Origin: Candidatus Flexicrinis affinis
GTDB taxonomy: Bacteria; Chloroflexota; Anaerolineae; Aggregatilineales; Phototrophicaceae
Direction: 5' to 3'
DNA: 64,000 nt
Assembly (NCBI GenBank): GCA_016716525.1
Contig: JADJWE010000002.1
Coordinates: 186,001 to 250,000, forward strand
Shown: piece by piece, positions 9,284 through 18,588 of the stretch
Layout: each line of letters starts with the position of its first letter
Position numbering within the stretch: the stretch's first letter is position 1
The notes under the pieces: generated by a model
Databases searched by the model: none
What the model saw: the letters and a program-made list of their open reading frames with translations, nothing else
What the model was told of the DNA's origin: nothing
Translations under genes and position numbers: made by a program

Positions 9284-9805
9284 ATGGGCGGATTCCTTGC
9301 CATCCCGATCCTCGGCCTCGCTGCTGTCTTCCAAGCGAGCCTTATCCCGATCCTCGACCTCCCCGGCGGCGGCCCCAACCTCACGTTCGTGATCGTGCTG
9401 GCGTGGGCGCTCAACGCGCCGGTCGGTCAAGCGGCGCTGTGGGCGCTGCTGGGCGGACTGTTCGCCGACTTGCTGTCCATCGTGCCGCTCGGGACTTCGT
9501 CGCTGGGCCTGCTGCTGATGGTCGCGGCGCTCAATGCACTCGGGTCGCAAGTGTTTCAGCTTCGCTTCCTGCTGCTGCTCGTGATGAGCGTGTTCGGTAC
9601 GATGGCGTATGAGTTTCTGCGCGTCGTGTTGGTCGACCTGTATCAGCTGCTTGGCTACGTTCCCGCTACGGCTTCCTTCCGTATTGACTGGGCAACCGAC
9701 CTGACGGCTACGGTATTCCCGACGATCGTTTATAATTTCGTCCTGATTCTGCCGGTGTACATCATCCTGCGGCTGTTCCAACGCCGCTTGCCCCGGCCAG
9801 AGTAA
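9284..9805 (+). CDS. mreD: Rod-shape-determining protein MreD
   Basis: Small polytopic membrane protein of the elongasome; 173 residues with about five hydrophobic helices. The family features are LPGGGPNLTFVIVLAW near the N terminus and an ALLGGLFADLLSIVPLG segment typical of MreD. It begins 4 bases after the mreC stop and ends 15 bases before mrdA. MreD sequences are weakly conserved, so operon position is a large part of the evidence. ATG start. Confidence 0.9.
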   Translation: MGGFLAIPILGLAAVFQASLIPILDLPGGGPNLTFVIVLAWALNAPVGQAALWALLGGLFADLLSIVPLGTSSLGLLLMVAALNALGSQVFQLRFLLLLVMSVFGTMAYEFLRVVLVDLYQLLGYVPATASFRIDWATDLTATVFPTIVYNFVLILPVYIILRLFQRRLPRPE

Positions 9806-9820
9806 TCGGGAGCATATCCG

Positions 9821-12136
9821 ATGCGCGATCTTTCGACGTTTCAGGGCTGGCGCCTCACGTTCTTTCAGGGCGTGCTGGTGGCCGTCTTTGCGATCTTTGC
9901 AATCCGCATGTACGACCTGCAGGTGGCTCGGCAGTCCGACTTTCAGGCCGCCGCCGACGAGAACCGTCTGTCGATTCTGCCGCTTGCCGCAGACCGCGGC
10001 GTGATCTACGACCGCAACGACGTGTTGCTCGCAAGCAACGCACCGGCGTACGTCGTCGAGATCACCCCCGCTGCACTGCCGAGCGACACCGCCGGCCGTT
10101 ACGAAATCTACAACCGGATTTCGGCTCTGACCGGCGTGCCGCCGACGTTCGCCGCCGAGCAGCAGGGAACCGTCTTCGTGCGCAGCATCGAACGCATCGT
10201 CAATGAAGGCGAAGGTATCGCGCCGTTCCGTCCGGTCGCCGTCGCCACCGACATCGACCGGCAAGCTGCCGTGCGACTGCTCGAAGACCGCATCAGCCTA
10301 CCCGGCGTGGACGTGCGTACCGTAGCCGTGCGCGAGTACCCGACCGGCCAGCTCACGTCGCACATCGTCGGCTACATGGGCCCGGTGAGCGCCGAGGTCG
10401 CGGAGGCTCTGCGCGAGTTGGGCTTCGACCCGCGTTTCGAGCGCGAGGGATACGCCGGTGTCGAGGCCTACATGGAGAACGTCCTCGCCGGCGAGCGCGG
10501 ATCGATCACGCGCGAGATCGACGTGGCGGGCGAAGTGCAGCGCGAGCTTTCCGTAGTGCCGCCGAGCTCCGGCAACAGCCTCAGGCTGACAATCGACGTC
10601 GAACTTCAGGCGGCGGCGCAGGCCGCGCTTACGGGGATGCTCGATCAACTCAACGAAGAGTCGCAGTCTCGCGGACAAGGTATTCAGAGCCAGCGCGGGG
10701 TCGTTATCGGCATGGACCCGCGGACCGGCGAAATCCTCGCGATGGTGAGCTACCCATCCTACGATAACTCGCGATTTGCGCGCGCCATCGACGGCGAGTA
10801 CTACCTGACCGTCCTCAACGATCCGCTCACGCCGCTCCTCAACAAGGCCTCGGGGTCGCTCTATCCGCCGGGATCGGCTTGGAAGCTGATCACCGCGGCG
10901 GCGGTGCTGGAAGAGGACGTCATTTCGCCCAGTGCGACGTTATTCGATCCGGGCGACTTGATCGTGGAGAACCGTTACGCACCTAACGACCCGGCCCAAA
11001 GCCAGCGCTTCGTATGCTGGAACCGTGAGGGGCACGGCAGCCTCAACATGGTGGGCGCGCTCGCCAACTCGTGCAACGTGTACTTCTATCAGGTCGGGGG
11101 CGGCAACCCGACCGTCAGTCCGCTTCGCCTGCGCGAAGGCGGCCTTGGTATACGCAACCTCGTTCGTTATGCCCAAGCGCTCGGCGTCGGGTCGGAGCTG
11201 GGGATCGAACTGGTCGGCGAGCTGGCGGGCCGTATGCCCGACCCGGACTGGAAGCGGCGGATTTACGGCGAGAACTGGTCGACCGGCGACACCTATAACG
11301 CCGCATTCGGACAGGGCTACATTACGGTAACGCCGCTGCAGATGATCACGTCTGTGCAAGGACTGGTCACCGGACAGCTCTTGCAGCCGACTCTCATCCG
11401 CGAGGTGCTAGACGAGGCCGGTAATCCGATCAGGCCGTTCGAGCCGATTGTTGCGCGGACCATCCGTCTCGACGCTCCAAACCCGGACGGTACGCTGACC
11501 CTGTTCCTGCAGGAAGATATGATCATGAAGGGCGCGGACAGCCTCGCCTGTACCTGCGAACCGAACAGTCCCTACTTCAACGCCGTGCGCTGCAGCCCCG
11601 ACCTCTACCGCAATACAGTCGATGTCGATCCGGCGCCCTTCAGTGAAGATCTGCGGTCGTACAGGGTGCATGTCCCGTTCAACTATACGTTCAACGGGAG
11701 TGTATGCAGCCCACTCCGCTTCGACGCTGACTACACGCCGGCGTTTTTCACCCAGGAAAACTTGCAGATCGTCCGGCTCGGTATGCGCGAAGCCGTTCTG
11801 ACCGGTACCGCGGGCGGCGCCAACCTGCCGTATGTCGCCGTCGCCGGTAAAACCGGCACGGCCGAATACTGCGACGACATTGCCTTTGCGTTGGACAACT
11901 GCGAGTTCGGCAACTGGCCGGATCACGCATGGTTTACCGCTGATGCGCCCTACGAAGAACCCGAGATTCTGCTGATCGCGTTCATCTACAACGGTATCGA
12001 GGGTTCGACTTACGCGCTTCCGGTCGTGGTCGAGACGCTCGAAGCCTACTACCGGCTGAAGAACGAGCGCGCCGACATCGCGAGCATGCTCGATGGTGAA
12101 GGCGTTGCTATCGCCCACGCCAAGTTGTCGCCCTAG
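9821..12136 (+). CDS. mrdA: Penicillin-binding protein 2, elongation-specific transpeptidase
   Basis: Class B PBP that cross-links peptidoglycan during elongation, partner of RodA. The 771 residues comprise an N-terminal transmembrane helix (about 10-30), a dimerisation/pedestal domain, and a transpeptidase domain with SxxK (nucleophile Ser352, Lys355 in PPGSAWK), SCN at 417-419 and KTG at 677-679. The family norm is about 600-680 residues. The excess lies in an insert of about 90 residues between SCN and KTG (around 560-650), which contains Cys residues including CTC and a C-x-P pattern. An extracytoplasmic disulfide-stabilised loop is inferred. ATG start; fourth gene of the mre operon. Confidence 0.95.
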   Translation: MRDLSTFQGWRLTFFQGVLVAVFAIFAIRMYDLQVARQSDFQAAADENRLSILPLAADRGVIYDRNDVLLASNAPAYVVEITPAALPSDTAGRYEIYNRISALTGVPPTFAAEQQGTVFVRSIERIVNEGEGIAPFRPVAVATDIDRQAAVRLLEDRISLPGVDVRTVAVREYPTGQLTSHIVGYMGPVSAEVAEALRELGFDPRFEREGYAGVEAYMENVLAGERGSITREIDVAGEVQRELSVVPPSSGNSLRLTIDVELQAAAQAALTGMLDQLNEESQSRGQGIQSQRGVVIGMDPRTGEILAMVSYPSYDNSRFARAIDGEYYLTVLNDPLTPLLNKASGSLYPPGSAWKLITAAAVLEEDVISPSATLFDPGDLIVENRYAPNDPAQSQRFVCWNREGHGSLNMVGALANSCNVYFYQVGGGNPTVSPLRLREGGLGIRNLVRYAQALGVGSELGIELVGELAGRMPDPDWKRRIYGENWSTGDTYNAAFGQGYITVTPLQMITSVQGLVTGQLLQPTLIREVLDEAGNPIRPFEPIVARTIRLDAPNPDGTLTLFLQEDMIMKGADSLACTCEPNSPYFNAVRCSPDLYRNTVDVDPAPFSEDLRSYRVHVPFNYTFNGSVCSPLRFDADYTPAFFTQENLQIVRLGMREAVLTGTAGGANLPYVAVAGKTGTAEYCDDIAFALDNCEFGNWPDHAWFTADAPYEEPEILLIAFIYNGIEGSTYALPVVVETLEAYYRLKNERADIASMLDGEGVAIAHAKLSP

Positions 12137-12145
12137 GACACGCGG

Positions 12146-13297
12146 ATGACCGACTGGTTCGACATTCCCGCGCGCGACACGCTCAAGTATGTGGCTCCGG
12201 CCGCGCTCGCAACCGTTATCGCGTTCGCGGCGTTTACCCTGATCGGCAATACGCCGCTGCTGCGTGCGTTGGGGTTGTCGGCAGCCGTGGCCGGCGTCGC
12301 GCTGACCGTGCGCAGTATGGGCGCGCTGATGTCGCTGGTGGGCGGGTTGGCGATTGCATTTAGCCCGGCGTATTGGGCACAGACCGGCGGCGGTGGCAGC
12401 ACCCCGGCAACGATTGTGCTGGCACTGGGCGCCGGGGCGGTGCTCGCGCTGGTCATCATTATCCTCGTACAGCGGCCGTACGTCGCCGTTGTGGCCGCAC
12501 TGGCCGCCTTTGCCATGGTCTTCATCTCTCAGATCGGCGAACCGCGCAGCCTGCGCCTGACCGTTCTGGCATCGGCATGGTTGATCTACCTGCTCGTCCA
12601 GGCGGTGTTGACGACCAATCCGCGCCCAGACGAACCCCCGCGTTTCGGGTATCGGTTCGCTGCCGCGCTGCGTGCCGGCATTCTGCTGATTCTCGCCGCC
12701 GCGACGATCAACGATCCGCTGTTTGTGCTGTTCGTGCCGGCCGTGGCGCTCGGCATGATCGAGTCGCGCGCGCGTATTCCGATGTGGTACTGGCTGATTC
12801 TGGCCGTGATCGTCGTGTTCGGCATCCGCGGGATCGTGCTCGCCTACGTCTCGCCGCAATGGTGGGGCGCAACGGTCGACGCGGCGCTCAGCTCACGCGC
12901 AAACGTCCCCTACCTTGTCGCCGATGGCTGGCGCGACGGCGCACGCTGGATCACCACGTTCGGCCTGCTCGGGTCTCAGTTCACCATCGTTGGGGTAGCG
13001 CTGAGCGTTCTGGGCGTAGCGCGGCTTGCGCGCTGGTATCCGCCGCTGGGTACGGTCATGATGGTCGCTTACGCGACGTTCTTCGCGTTCGGTCTGGCCT
13101 ACTTCGGCCGTGACCGGTCCACGCTGCTGCTGCCGCTGCTGATGATCCAGACCTTCCTGATATGCTATGCCGTGCACGCCATCGGGCAGTGGGCCAGCAA
13201 AGTCTTGCGCACGCCGGAAGTTCTGACCGTACGCTGGGCAGCGCCGGCGGTGTTGGCGATTCTTCCCGCGCTTCTGTTTCTTCAGGTGGTGAAGTAA
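12146..13297 (+). CDS. Polytopic membrane protein of unknown function, after mrdA
   Basis: A 383-residue, very hydrophobic protein with about ten predicted transmembrane segments and no recognised catalytic motif. Its position 9 bases after mrdA is where rodA often sits and its size fits, but the SEDS signatures (such as the GxxFQPSE region) are not visible, so I do not call it RodA. Loops carry WDGA- and YFGRDRS-like charged patches. It may take part in cell-envelope or glycan synthesis together with the downstream glycosyltransferases. Confidence 0.65.
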   Translation: MTDWFDIPARDTLKYVAPAALATVIAFAAFTLIGNTPLLRALGLSAAVAGVALTVRSMGALMSLVGGLAIAFSPAYWAQTGGGGSTPATIVLALGAGAVLALVIIILVQRPYVAVVAALAAFAMVFISQIGEPRSLRLTVLASAWLIYLLVQAVLTTNPRPDEPPRFGYRFAAALRAGILLILAAATINDPLFVLFVPAVALGMIESRARIPMWYWLILAVIVVFGIRGIVLAYVSPQWWGATVDAALSSRANVPYLVADGWRDGARWITTFGLLGSQFTIVGVALSVLGVARLARWYPPLGTVMMVAYATFFAFGLAYFGRDRSTLLLPLLMIQTFLICYAVHAIGQWASKVLRTPEVLTVRWAAPAVLAILPALLFLQVVK

Positions 13298-13350
13298 CGC
13301 GTATCGGCGGTGAAAACCCGCACAATCCAACTGTTCAGCCGACTGTTCGC

Positions 13351-13359
13351 TGGTACAAT
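13351..13359 (+). promoter_or_regulatory. Extended -10 promoter before the GT-C gene
   Basis: TGG followed by TACAAT (13354-13359) fits the extended -10 pattern, about 49 bases before the ATG at 13408. No clear -35 was found. It would let the envelope glycosyltransferase genes be transcribed separately from mreBCD-mrdA. Confidence 0.4.
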
Positions 13360-13407
13360 ACGCCTCAGTTTCATCTCTAAAGTGCTGATATTGCAGAACG
13401 GCGCTGC

Positions 13408-15429
13408 ATGACGAAAAACAGCCGACTCAGTTTCGCGCTTGCCGTGATTCTTCTGCTGGCAGGCGCGGCACTGCGCGCATACGCTATAGGTCAAGTCCCG
13501 CTTGGGCTGAACCAATCCGAAATCGTCGATCTCCGCCTGACCGAAACGGTGCGTCAAGGCAGCGTGCAGGTGTTCTTCGCGCTCGGCGAAGAAGGGCGCG
13601 AAACGCTGTACCCTGCCGTAATCGCCGGCCTGACGTCGATTCTTGGCACCGGCACGATGGTGTTCAGTTGGATCGCCTTCGCAATCGGTATGATCACGCT
13701 TGCGTTGGCATACGCGCTGGGCCGCCGCTTGTACGGCGATCTGGCCGGCTTGGCTGCGCTCGGATTCCTTGCCGTAACGTGGTGGCCGGTGCTGCTGTCC
13801 CGATCGATCGGCCGCGAAACGGTGCTTCCGCTCCTCGTGATTAGTGTTTTGCTCGCATTGGCGATGGGTTTGCCAGTCTACGGCCCACGCCGACCCGCGT
13901 CATCTCAAACGGCAGCATTCGCGGGGCTGGGCGTCGCCGTTGCCGTTGGAATCTATTTGCATCCGTCCGGTCTGGTTGTCGGACTATTGACGCTGGGGTT
14001 CGTCGGTTTCTATATGGCATTCGGCCGGCCTCGGTTGACCGACTCGATCCGCCGTTCGATTGGATTCACCGCGCTGCTGGTGGTGATCTTCATTGTGCCG
14101 TACCTGCTCAGTGCGATGAACCTGCCGCACCTTAGCGGCGCGGTGCGCCTCTTTTCCGGTTTGACATCCGACCCGACACCAGTCTGGGAACGCGCATTCA
14201 ACGGTGTCATGGGGCTCGGTCTCAATGGCGACAGCAATCCGGCCGTCAACATCCCGGGCCGCCCGTTTACCGATCCAGTCTCCGCCCTGATCGTCCTGCT
14301 AGGCGCGGTCGTCGCGCTGCGCTACCTGAGCCGACGCCTGCGCTACACACTGCTCGCAATCGGGCTGCTTGTGCTCGGACCGTTAGTGCTGTTCGCGCCG
14401 AACAGCCCGTCTTGGATCGCGTCCAGCATCCTAATCCCTATACTCGCGCTGTGTTTTGGGCTGGGCATCACCGCGCTCGGCGCGCTGCTGCGCCGTCGTG
14501 TGGCCGCGGGGCTGATCCTCGCATCGCTCTTGATCTTCAATTTCGGCTGGACCTTCCAGGACTTGATCTTTGTCTGGCCGGAACTGCCAGAGGTCCGGTC
14601 GGCGTACAATTCGCGCATCGCCGAGCAGGCGATGGTGATCGACAGGTCGGCCAACGACATCCCTACCCTACTGTGCAGCACCGACTTCGGCAACGTCCGC
14701 GCGAGCACCGACTTCAGCAGTACGCGCCTGCTTGCGCTGATGTTGAACAACCGCAGCGCCCCGCTGCGTGCGCTCGACTGCGCGTCAGGATTGGTGTTCC
14801 CCAACGGCGGCGCGAAATTTCAGCTCATCTCGCCCAACCGTGCGCTGCTCAACAGCGTCGATCCGTCGGTCACGCGCTGGTTCGAACTGGCGGACGGTGC
14901 GGCGCGCGGTATTCTGCAGTTCTCTATCGAGTCGCAGTTGGCAGAGCTGACGGGACTCTTCACCACTGCGGCCCCCATCCGGCTTGAGCCCGATGTGTCA
15001 GTCACCGAAGACGTGATGTTCCCGCCGCTGCGGATGGAGAACAACCTGACCTTCCTCGGCTACGAGACTGTGATGACGCGCGTGCAACCGGGCGGCATCC
15101 TGCCGGTCGTGACGTATTGGCGCGTCGATGGCATGCTGCCGCCCGATCTGGTCGTATTCTCGCACCTGTATGGCGACTTGGGTGCCGCGCCGCTTGCGAA
15201 TATCGACAGCATCAGCATGCGGCCGACCAGCCTCGCCGAACGCGACGTATTCATGCAGGTCCACCTCCTGCGACTGCCCGAGACTTTGCCCGAACGCGAA
15301 TACGACATCGCCGTCGGTGCGTACCGCACGCAAAGCTCGCAGCGGCTTCAAGTGCTGCTTGAGCCTGATCAACGCCCCGCAGGCACCCGCTTGATCCTGT
15401 ACAGCGTGGAGGTCACCTCGAACCCGTAA
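13408..15429 (+). CDS. GT-C membrane glycosyltransferase, GT39/ArnT-like
   Basis: A 673-residue protein with 11-12 hydrophobic segments in the first 390 residues and a soluble extracytoplasmic C-terminal domain of about 280. It has the layout of polyprenyl-phosphate-dependent GT-C enzymes (protein O-mannosyltransferase and ArnT families): a first extracytoplasmic loop with LNQSEIVDLRL, where related enzymes have an essential acidic residue, then ALGRRLYGDLAGLAALGFLAV, typical of this family. The SE in the loop replaces the usual DE, so the catalytic acid is uncertain. The donor is probably a lipid-linked sugar; the acceptor is unknown. It ends in a 1-base stop/start overlap (TAATG) with the RNase Z gene. 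Confidence 0.75.
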   Translation: MTKNSRLSFALAVILLLAGAALRAYAIGQVPLGLNQSEIVDLRLTETVRQGSVQVFFALGEEGRETLYPAVIAGLTSILGTGTMVFSWIAFAIGMITLALAYALGRRLYGDLAGLAALGFLAVTWWPVLLSRSIGRETVLPLLVISVLLALAMGLPVYGPRRPASSQTAAFAGLGVAVAVGIYLHPSGLVVGLLTLGFVGFYMAFGRPRLTDSIRRSIGFTALLVVIFIVPYLLSAMNLPHLSGAVRLFSGLTSDPTPVWERAFNGVMGLGLNGDSNPAVNIPGRPFTDPVSALIVLLGAVVALRYLSRRLRYTLLAIGLLVLGPLVLFAPNSPSWIASSILIPILALCFGLGITALGALLRRRVAAGLILASLLIFNFGWTFQDLIFVWPELPEVRSAYNSRIAEQAMVIDRSANDIPTLLCSTDFGNVRASTDFSSTRLLALMLNNRSAPLRALDCASGLVFPNGGAKFQLISPNRALLNSVDPSVTRWFELADGAARGILQFSIESQLAELTGLFTTAAPIRLEPDVSVTEDVMFPPLRMENNLTFLGYETVMTRVQPGGILPVVTYWRVDGMLPPDLVVFSHLYGDLGAAPLANIDSISMRPTSLAERDVFMQVHLLRLPETLPEREYDIAVGAYRTQSSQRLQVLLEPDQRPAGTRLILYSVEVTSNP

Positions 15430-16400
15430 TGTTCGAACTGGTCTTTTTGGGCACGTCGGCCTCCGCTCCGTCGATCCATCGCGGGCTGCCATCGCTCGCC
15501 GTACTGGCCGGGGAACATCGGTACTTGGTCGACTGCGGCGAAGGGACACAGCGGCAGATCCTGCGCTCCGGCATCGGTTTCAAGCGACTCAATCGCGTGC
15601 TGCTCACGCATGCGCACCTCGACCATATCCTCGGCCTCGGCGGGCTGATCTCGACGTTCGCCAACTTCGAGTCGGTTGACTTCATCGAAATCTACGGCGG
15701 CAAACCGGCGCTCGACCGGGTAGACACCTTGCTGTTCTCGGTGGTGCTGCGAGAAGAACGCAACCCGATGCCGATCAATCTGGTTGACATTCACCGGACC
15801 GGCCGCTTGCTGGACGCCCGCGCTCACGAGGTTTATGCCTTCCCGGTTCAACACCGTGGCCCGGGCTGCTTCGGCTTTGAGTTCCGCGAACGTTCGCATC
15901 GGCCGTTTCTGGCCGAGCGCGCCGCCGAGCTTGGGGTTCCGACCGGGCCCGAGCGCGGCATGCTGGTGCGCGGGGAGTCGATCGTGCTGGCAGACGGGCG
16001 CAAGATCGCGCCGGAAGACGTGCTTGGGCCGGAAGTGGCCGGCGCGAAAGTCGTCGTCATGGCCGACGTCGGCCGTACCGACACGCTCGTCGACCAGTGC
16101 CGTAATGCCGACGCATTAGTGATCGAAGCGACGTTCTTGGACGAACACGCCGACGAAGCGCGCGCATTCGGGCACATCACAGCAAGGCAAGCTGCCGAGT
16201 TGGCCGTCGCGGCGGGCGCGCGTTCGCTAATCCTGTGGCACGTCAGCCGGCGCTACCGCGAGCGCGACATCGTCGCCGAAGCGCGCTCGGTATTCCCGGA
16301 AGCTATCGTCGCCCGCGACTTCGATCACTTTGCCATTAAGCGTGGCGAAGGCGCGACCCGGCTTACCCCCGTCCACGCGCGCGAGGACGAGTCACAGTGA
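15429..16400 (+). CDS. rnz: Ribonuclease Z
   Basis: Zinc-dependent endonuclease of the metallo-beta-lactamase fold that cuts tRNA precursors 3' to the discriminator. The 323 residues begin with the RNase Z signature FLGTSASAPS and carry VDCGEGTQRQI (35-45) and the zinc motif HAHLDH at 61-66 (His61, His63, Asp65, His66). Further features are GLGGLISTF, a QHRGPGCFGF segment (usual H-x-x-x-GY-like region), ADVGRTD in place of the common SGDT/YTGDT, and EATFLDEH. Length is normal. ATG overlaps the preceding stop; its own stop overlaps the GTG of the next gene, implying translational coupling. tRNA genes here lack an encoded CCA (see 57617), consistent with a need for RNase Z. Confidence 0.93.
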   Translation: MFELVFLGTSASAPSIHRGLPSLAVLAGEHRYLVDCGEGTQRQILRSGIGFKRLNRVLLTHAHLDHILGLGGLISTFANFESVDFIEIYGGKPALDRVDTLLFSVVLREERNPMPINLVDIHRTGRLLDARAHEVYAFPVQHRGPGCFGFEFRERSHRPFLAERAAELGVPTGPERGMLVRGESIVLADGRKIAPEDVLGPEVAGAKVVVMADVGRTDTLVDQCRNADALVIEATFLDEHADEARAFGHITARQAAELAVAAGARSLILWHVSRRYRERDIVAEARSVFPEAIVARDFDHFAIKRGEGATRLTPVHAREDESQ

Positions 16401-17329
16401 GTACCGTCCGCCCCGACCTCGTGGTCGTGCTCGTGACGTGGAATTCGGCAGGCGAAATTCGCGCCGCACTGAACAGCCTGCTTGCCGACCTCGCCAGCAC
16501 GTCGCTGGGGTGGCGCGTAACGGTCGTGGACTCGGCATCGACCGACGGCACGCCGGAACTGATTCGCGCCGAATTTCCGCAGGTCGAGCTGATCGCCAGC
16601 ACGGAAAACCTCGGCTTCGGCCGGGCCAACAACCTTGGCTTGACGCGCGCAGGCTTCGGAACGGACGCCGCGCCGAGGGCGGCCTACCTACTTAACCCAG
16701 ATACGATCACCCATCCGGGCGCAACACAGATCCTGTTCGACACGTTGATGTCGGCGAACGATGTCGGCTGGGTGGGCGCCCGGCTTGAGTACGCAGACGG
16801 ATCGTTTCAGCACGGGGCGTTCCGGTTTCCCGGCCTGCGCCAGTTGTGGGCCGAATTCTTCCCAACCCCCGGCCGCTGGATTGAAGGGCCGTTCAACGGG
16901 CGCTACCCGCGCGCGCTGTACGACGCCGGCGAGCCGTTCGACGTCGACTTCACGCTGGGCGCGACGATGATGCTGCGCGCCGAGATGATCCAACAAACCG
17001 GCATGTTCGACTTACAGTTCTTCATGTACTGCGAAGAGATCGATTGGGCATGGCGCGCCAAGCGCGCTGGGTGGCGCGTCGTGTGCGCCCCGCAGGCAGT
17101 CGTCACGCACCTCGGCGGCCAAAGCACGTCCAAAACTCGCCCCCAGAGCGTGATCAATCTGTGGACGAGCCGAATGCAGCTCTATGTCAAGTACTATCCG
17201 ACATGGAAGCTGTGGTTGGCGAGCAAACTGGTGGCCGCGGGCATGTCACGCAAGGTACAGGCCGAGCGCGACCCCGAACTGCGGTCGGCCTATGAGACGG
17301 TACGCTACACGGCGATCGGGATGCGATGA
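16397..17329 (+). CDS. Family 2 glycosyltransferase, rhamnosyltransferase-like
   Basis: Cytoplasmic GT-A enzyme of 310 residues: VVVLVTWNSAGEI at the N terminus (nucleotide-binding strand), VVDSASTDGTPEL, ENLGFGRANNLGL, YLLNPDTI (the DxD-equivalent NPD), then the acceptor region with DFTLGATMMLRAEM and FFMYCEEIDWAWRAKRAGW (ED-type catalytic base region). This pattern is typical of rhamnosyl- and related transferases in cell-surface polysaccharide synthesis. The GTG start overlaps the rnz stop (GTGA) and its own stop overlaps the next gene (ATGA). Confidence 0.88.
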   Translation: MSTVRPDLVVVLVTWNSAGEIRAALNSLLADLASTSLGWRVTVVDSASTDGTPELIRAEFPQVELIASTENLGFGRANNLGLTRAGFGTDAAPRAAYLLNPDTITHPGATQILFDTLMSANDVGWVGARLEYADGSFQHGAFRFPGLRQLWAEFFPTPGRWIEGPFNGRYPRALYDAGEPFDVDFTLGATMMLRAEMIQQTGMFDLQFFMYCEEIDWAWRAKRAGWRVVCAPQAVVTHLGGQSTSKTRPQSVINLWTSRMQLYVKYYPTWKLWLASKLVAAGMSRKVQAERDPELRSAYETVRYTAIGMR

Positions 17330-18111
17330 GCCGCCTCACCGCCGTCATCCTCACGTATAACGAGGAGGCGAACGTCGCTGACTGCCTCGACTCGGTCGCG
17401 TTCGCCGATGCACGCGTCGTGTTCGACTCCGGCAGCACTGATCGCACAGCCGAAATCGCGCGAGAGGCTGGCGCGACGGTGATTCAGCGCACGTTCGATA
17501 ACTACGCCAATCAACGCAACGCCGCGCTGGACGCCGTTGCCGATTCGAGCGATTGGGTGCTGTTCGTCGACGCGGATGAGCGCGTCACGTCTGCCCTCGC
17601 CGATGCCGTGCGCCGCGCGGTCGATCAAGGCCCCGCGTACGCAGGTTGGCGCATTGCGCGCCACAACTATATCTTCGGCAAGCTCACGCTGGGCGCAGGA
17701 TGGTACCCCGACTATCAGACTCGCCTGCTGCGTCCGGATGCTGCGCACTACGATCCCGAGCGCAAAGTGCACGAGGTCGTCCAGCTCGATGGACCGCTGG
17801 GCACCATCGACGAGCCCTTTGTCCACATCAATTACACGCGTTTCGACCAATTCGTCGCCAAGCAGCAGCGTTACACTGCCTACGAGGCGCGTATCCTCTA
17901 CGAGCAAGGCGTTCGACCGAAGCCGCACAACTTCATCCTTCAGCCGCTGCGTCACTTCCGCTGGCGCTTTTTCACACTCAAAGGCTACCGCGACGGCCTG
18001 CACGGGTTGCGGCTCTGCGTCCTGATGGCGTGGTATGAGCTGCGCAAGTATCAGATGCTGGCGTCGTTATGGCGTGACCACGACCGCCGCTCCGCCTCAA
18101 ACCCCCAATAA
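17326..18111 (+). CDS. Family 2 glycosyltransferase, WaaE/KdtX-like
   Basis: A 261-residue GT2 enzyme of the type annotated as LPS core or polysaccharide glucosyltransferase. N-terminal ILTYNEEANVADCLDSV is followed by VFDSGSTDRTAEIA, NYANQRNAALD, the metal-binding FVDADERV (DxD) and WRIARHNYIFGK. A C-terminal region with KVHEVVQLDG and an amphipathic basic segment suggests peripheral membrane binding. It completes a five-gene coupled run (GT-C, rnz, GT2, GT2). No lipid A genes are seen, so the product is more likely a wall polysaccharide or glycolipid. Confidence 0.88.
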   Translation: MSRLTAVILTYNEEANVADCLDSVAFADARVVFDSGSTDRTAEIAREAGATVIQRTFDNYANQRNAALDAVADSSDWVLFVDADERVTSALADAVRRAVDQGPAYAGWRIARHNYIFGKLTLGAGWYPDYQTRLLRPDAAHYDPERKVHEVVQLDGPLGTIDEPFVHINYTRFDQFVAKQQRYTAYEARILYEQGVRPKPHNFILQPLRHFRWRFFTLKGYRDGLHGLRLCVLMAWYELRKYQMLASLWRDHDRRSASNPQ

Positions 18112-18121
18112 TTCGCTCGCA

Positions 18122-18167
18122 TGTTCTAATGCACATCTAATGCATTGATCTGTATAATAATAGAACA
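18122..18167 (+). promoter_or_regulatory. Promoter -10 flanked by a 7-base inverted repeat
   Basis: TATAAT at 18153-18158 lies 37 bases before the ATG of the SWIM gene. The perfect arms TGTTCTA (18122-18128) and TAGAACA (18161-18167) flank it, with 32 bases between. Just inside the right arm, GAACAAATGTAC resembles a degenerate GAAC-N4-GTTC site. No good -35 is seen. An operator role is inference. Confidence 0.45.
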
Positions 18168-18194
18168 AATGTACAGTAGTGTGGGGACCATGCG

Positions 18195-18578
18195 ATGATT
18201 CCCAAGCATATCAAGAACGTTCAAACCCGCAGCCGTAAGCTGCAAGCCCGGCAGGTCGGCCGGCAGACGATCGTCGTCGACAGCGCCACCGAAGCCCCCG
18301 GTCGTCACATCGTGACCGTCCGTTGGGATCCAACGCACGCGCGCATCGTCGCTACCTGCACCTGCAACTGGTCGAATCACAACGGTGTGGCGTGCACGCA
18401 CGTCATGGCCGCGTTGGAGCTGCTCGCTGAGAAGAAGGGTCGCCGGTTGAGCTATTGGCACTCGGAAGACGAGGCGCGTCGTCAGCGCCACAAGCGGCTG
18501 TTCCTCACCCGCGGCGGAGACACGAAGGGCGTGTGGGTGACGAGTCGCCCGGTGAAAGAACACGCCCGGGCTGCATAG
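18195..18578 (+). CDS. Small SWIM zinc-finger protein
   Basis: A 127-residue basic protein with a SWIM-type zinc-finger CxC-x9-CxH (Cys55, Cys57, Cys67, His69) followed by a helix (VMAALELLAEKKGR) and a highly basic tail. SWIM domains occur in SNF2 helicases, MuDR transposases and small stand-alone proteins, and bind DNA or proteins. No helicase domain is fused or adjacent here. Single-gene unit with its own promoter and an intrinsic terminator. Confidence 0.8.
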   Translation: MIPKHIKNVQTRSRKLQARQVGRQTIVVDSATEAPGRHIVTVRWDPTHARIVATCTCNWSNHNGVACTHVMAALELLAEKKGRRLSYWHSEDEARRQRHKRLFLTRGGDTKGVWVTSRPVKEHARAA

Positions 18579-18588
18579 CCACCTCGTC

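Noticed and set aside
11408..12859. 483-codon open frame antisense to mrdA and its neighbour, and similar long antisense frames (for example 8452-9414, 26404-27858, 30818-31651)
   Set aside because: They mirror well-supported genes, have Arg/His/Gln-rich shadow composition typical of the opposite strand of GC-rich genes, and lack any motif.
12146..13297. RodA identity for the membrane protein after mrdA
   Set aside because: Position and size fit but SEDS signature residues are not visible.
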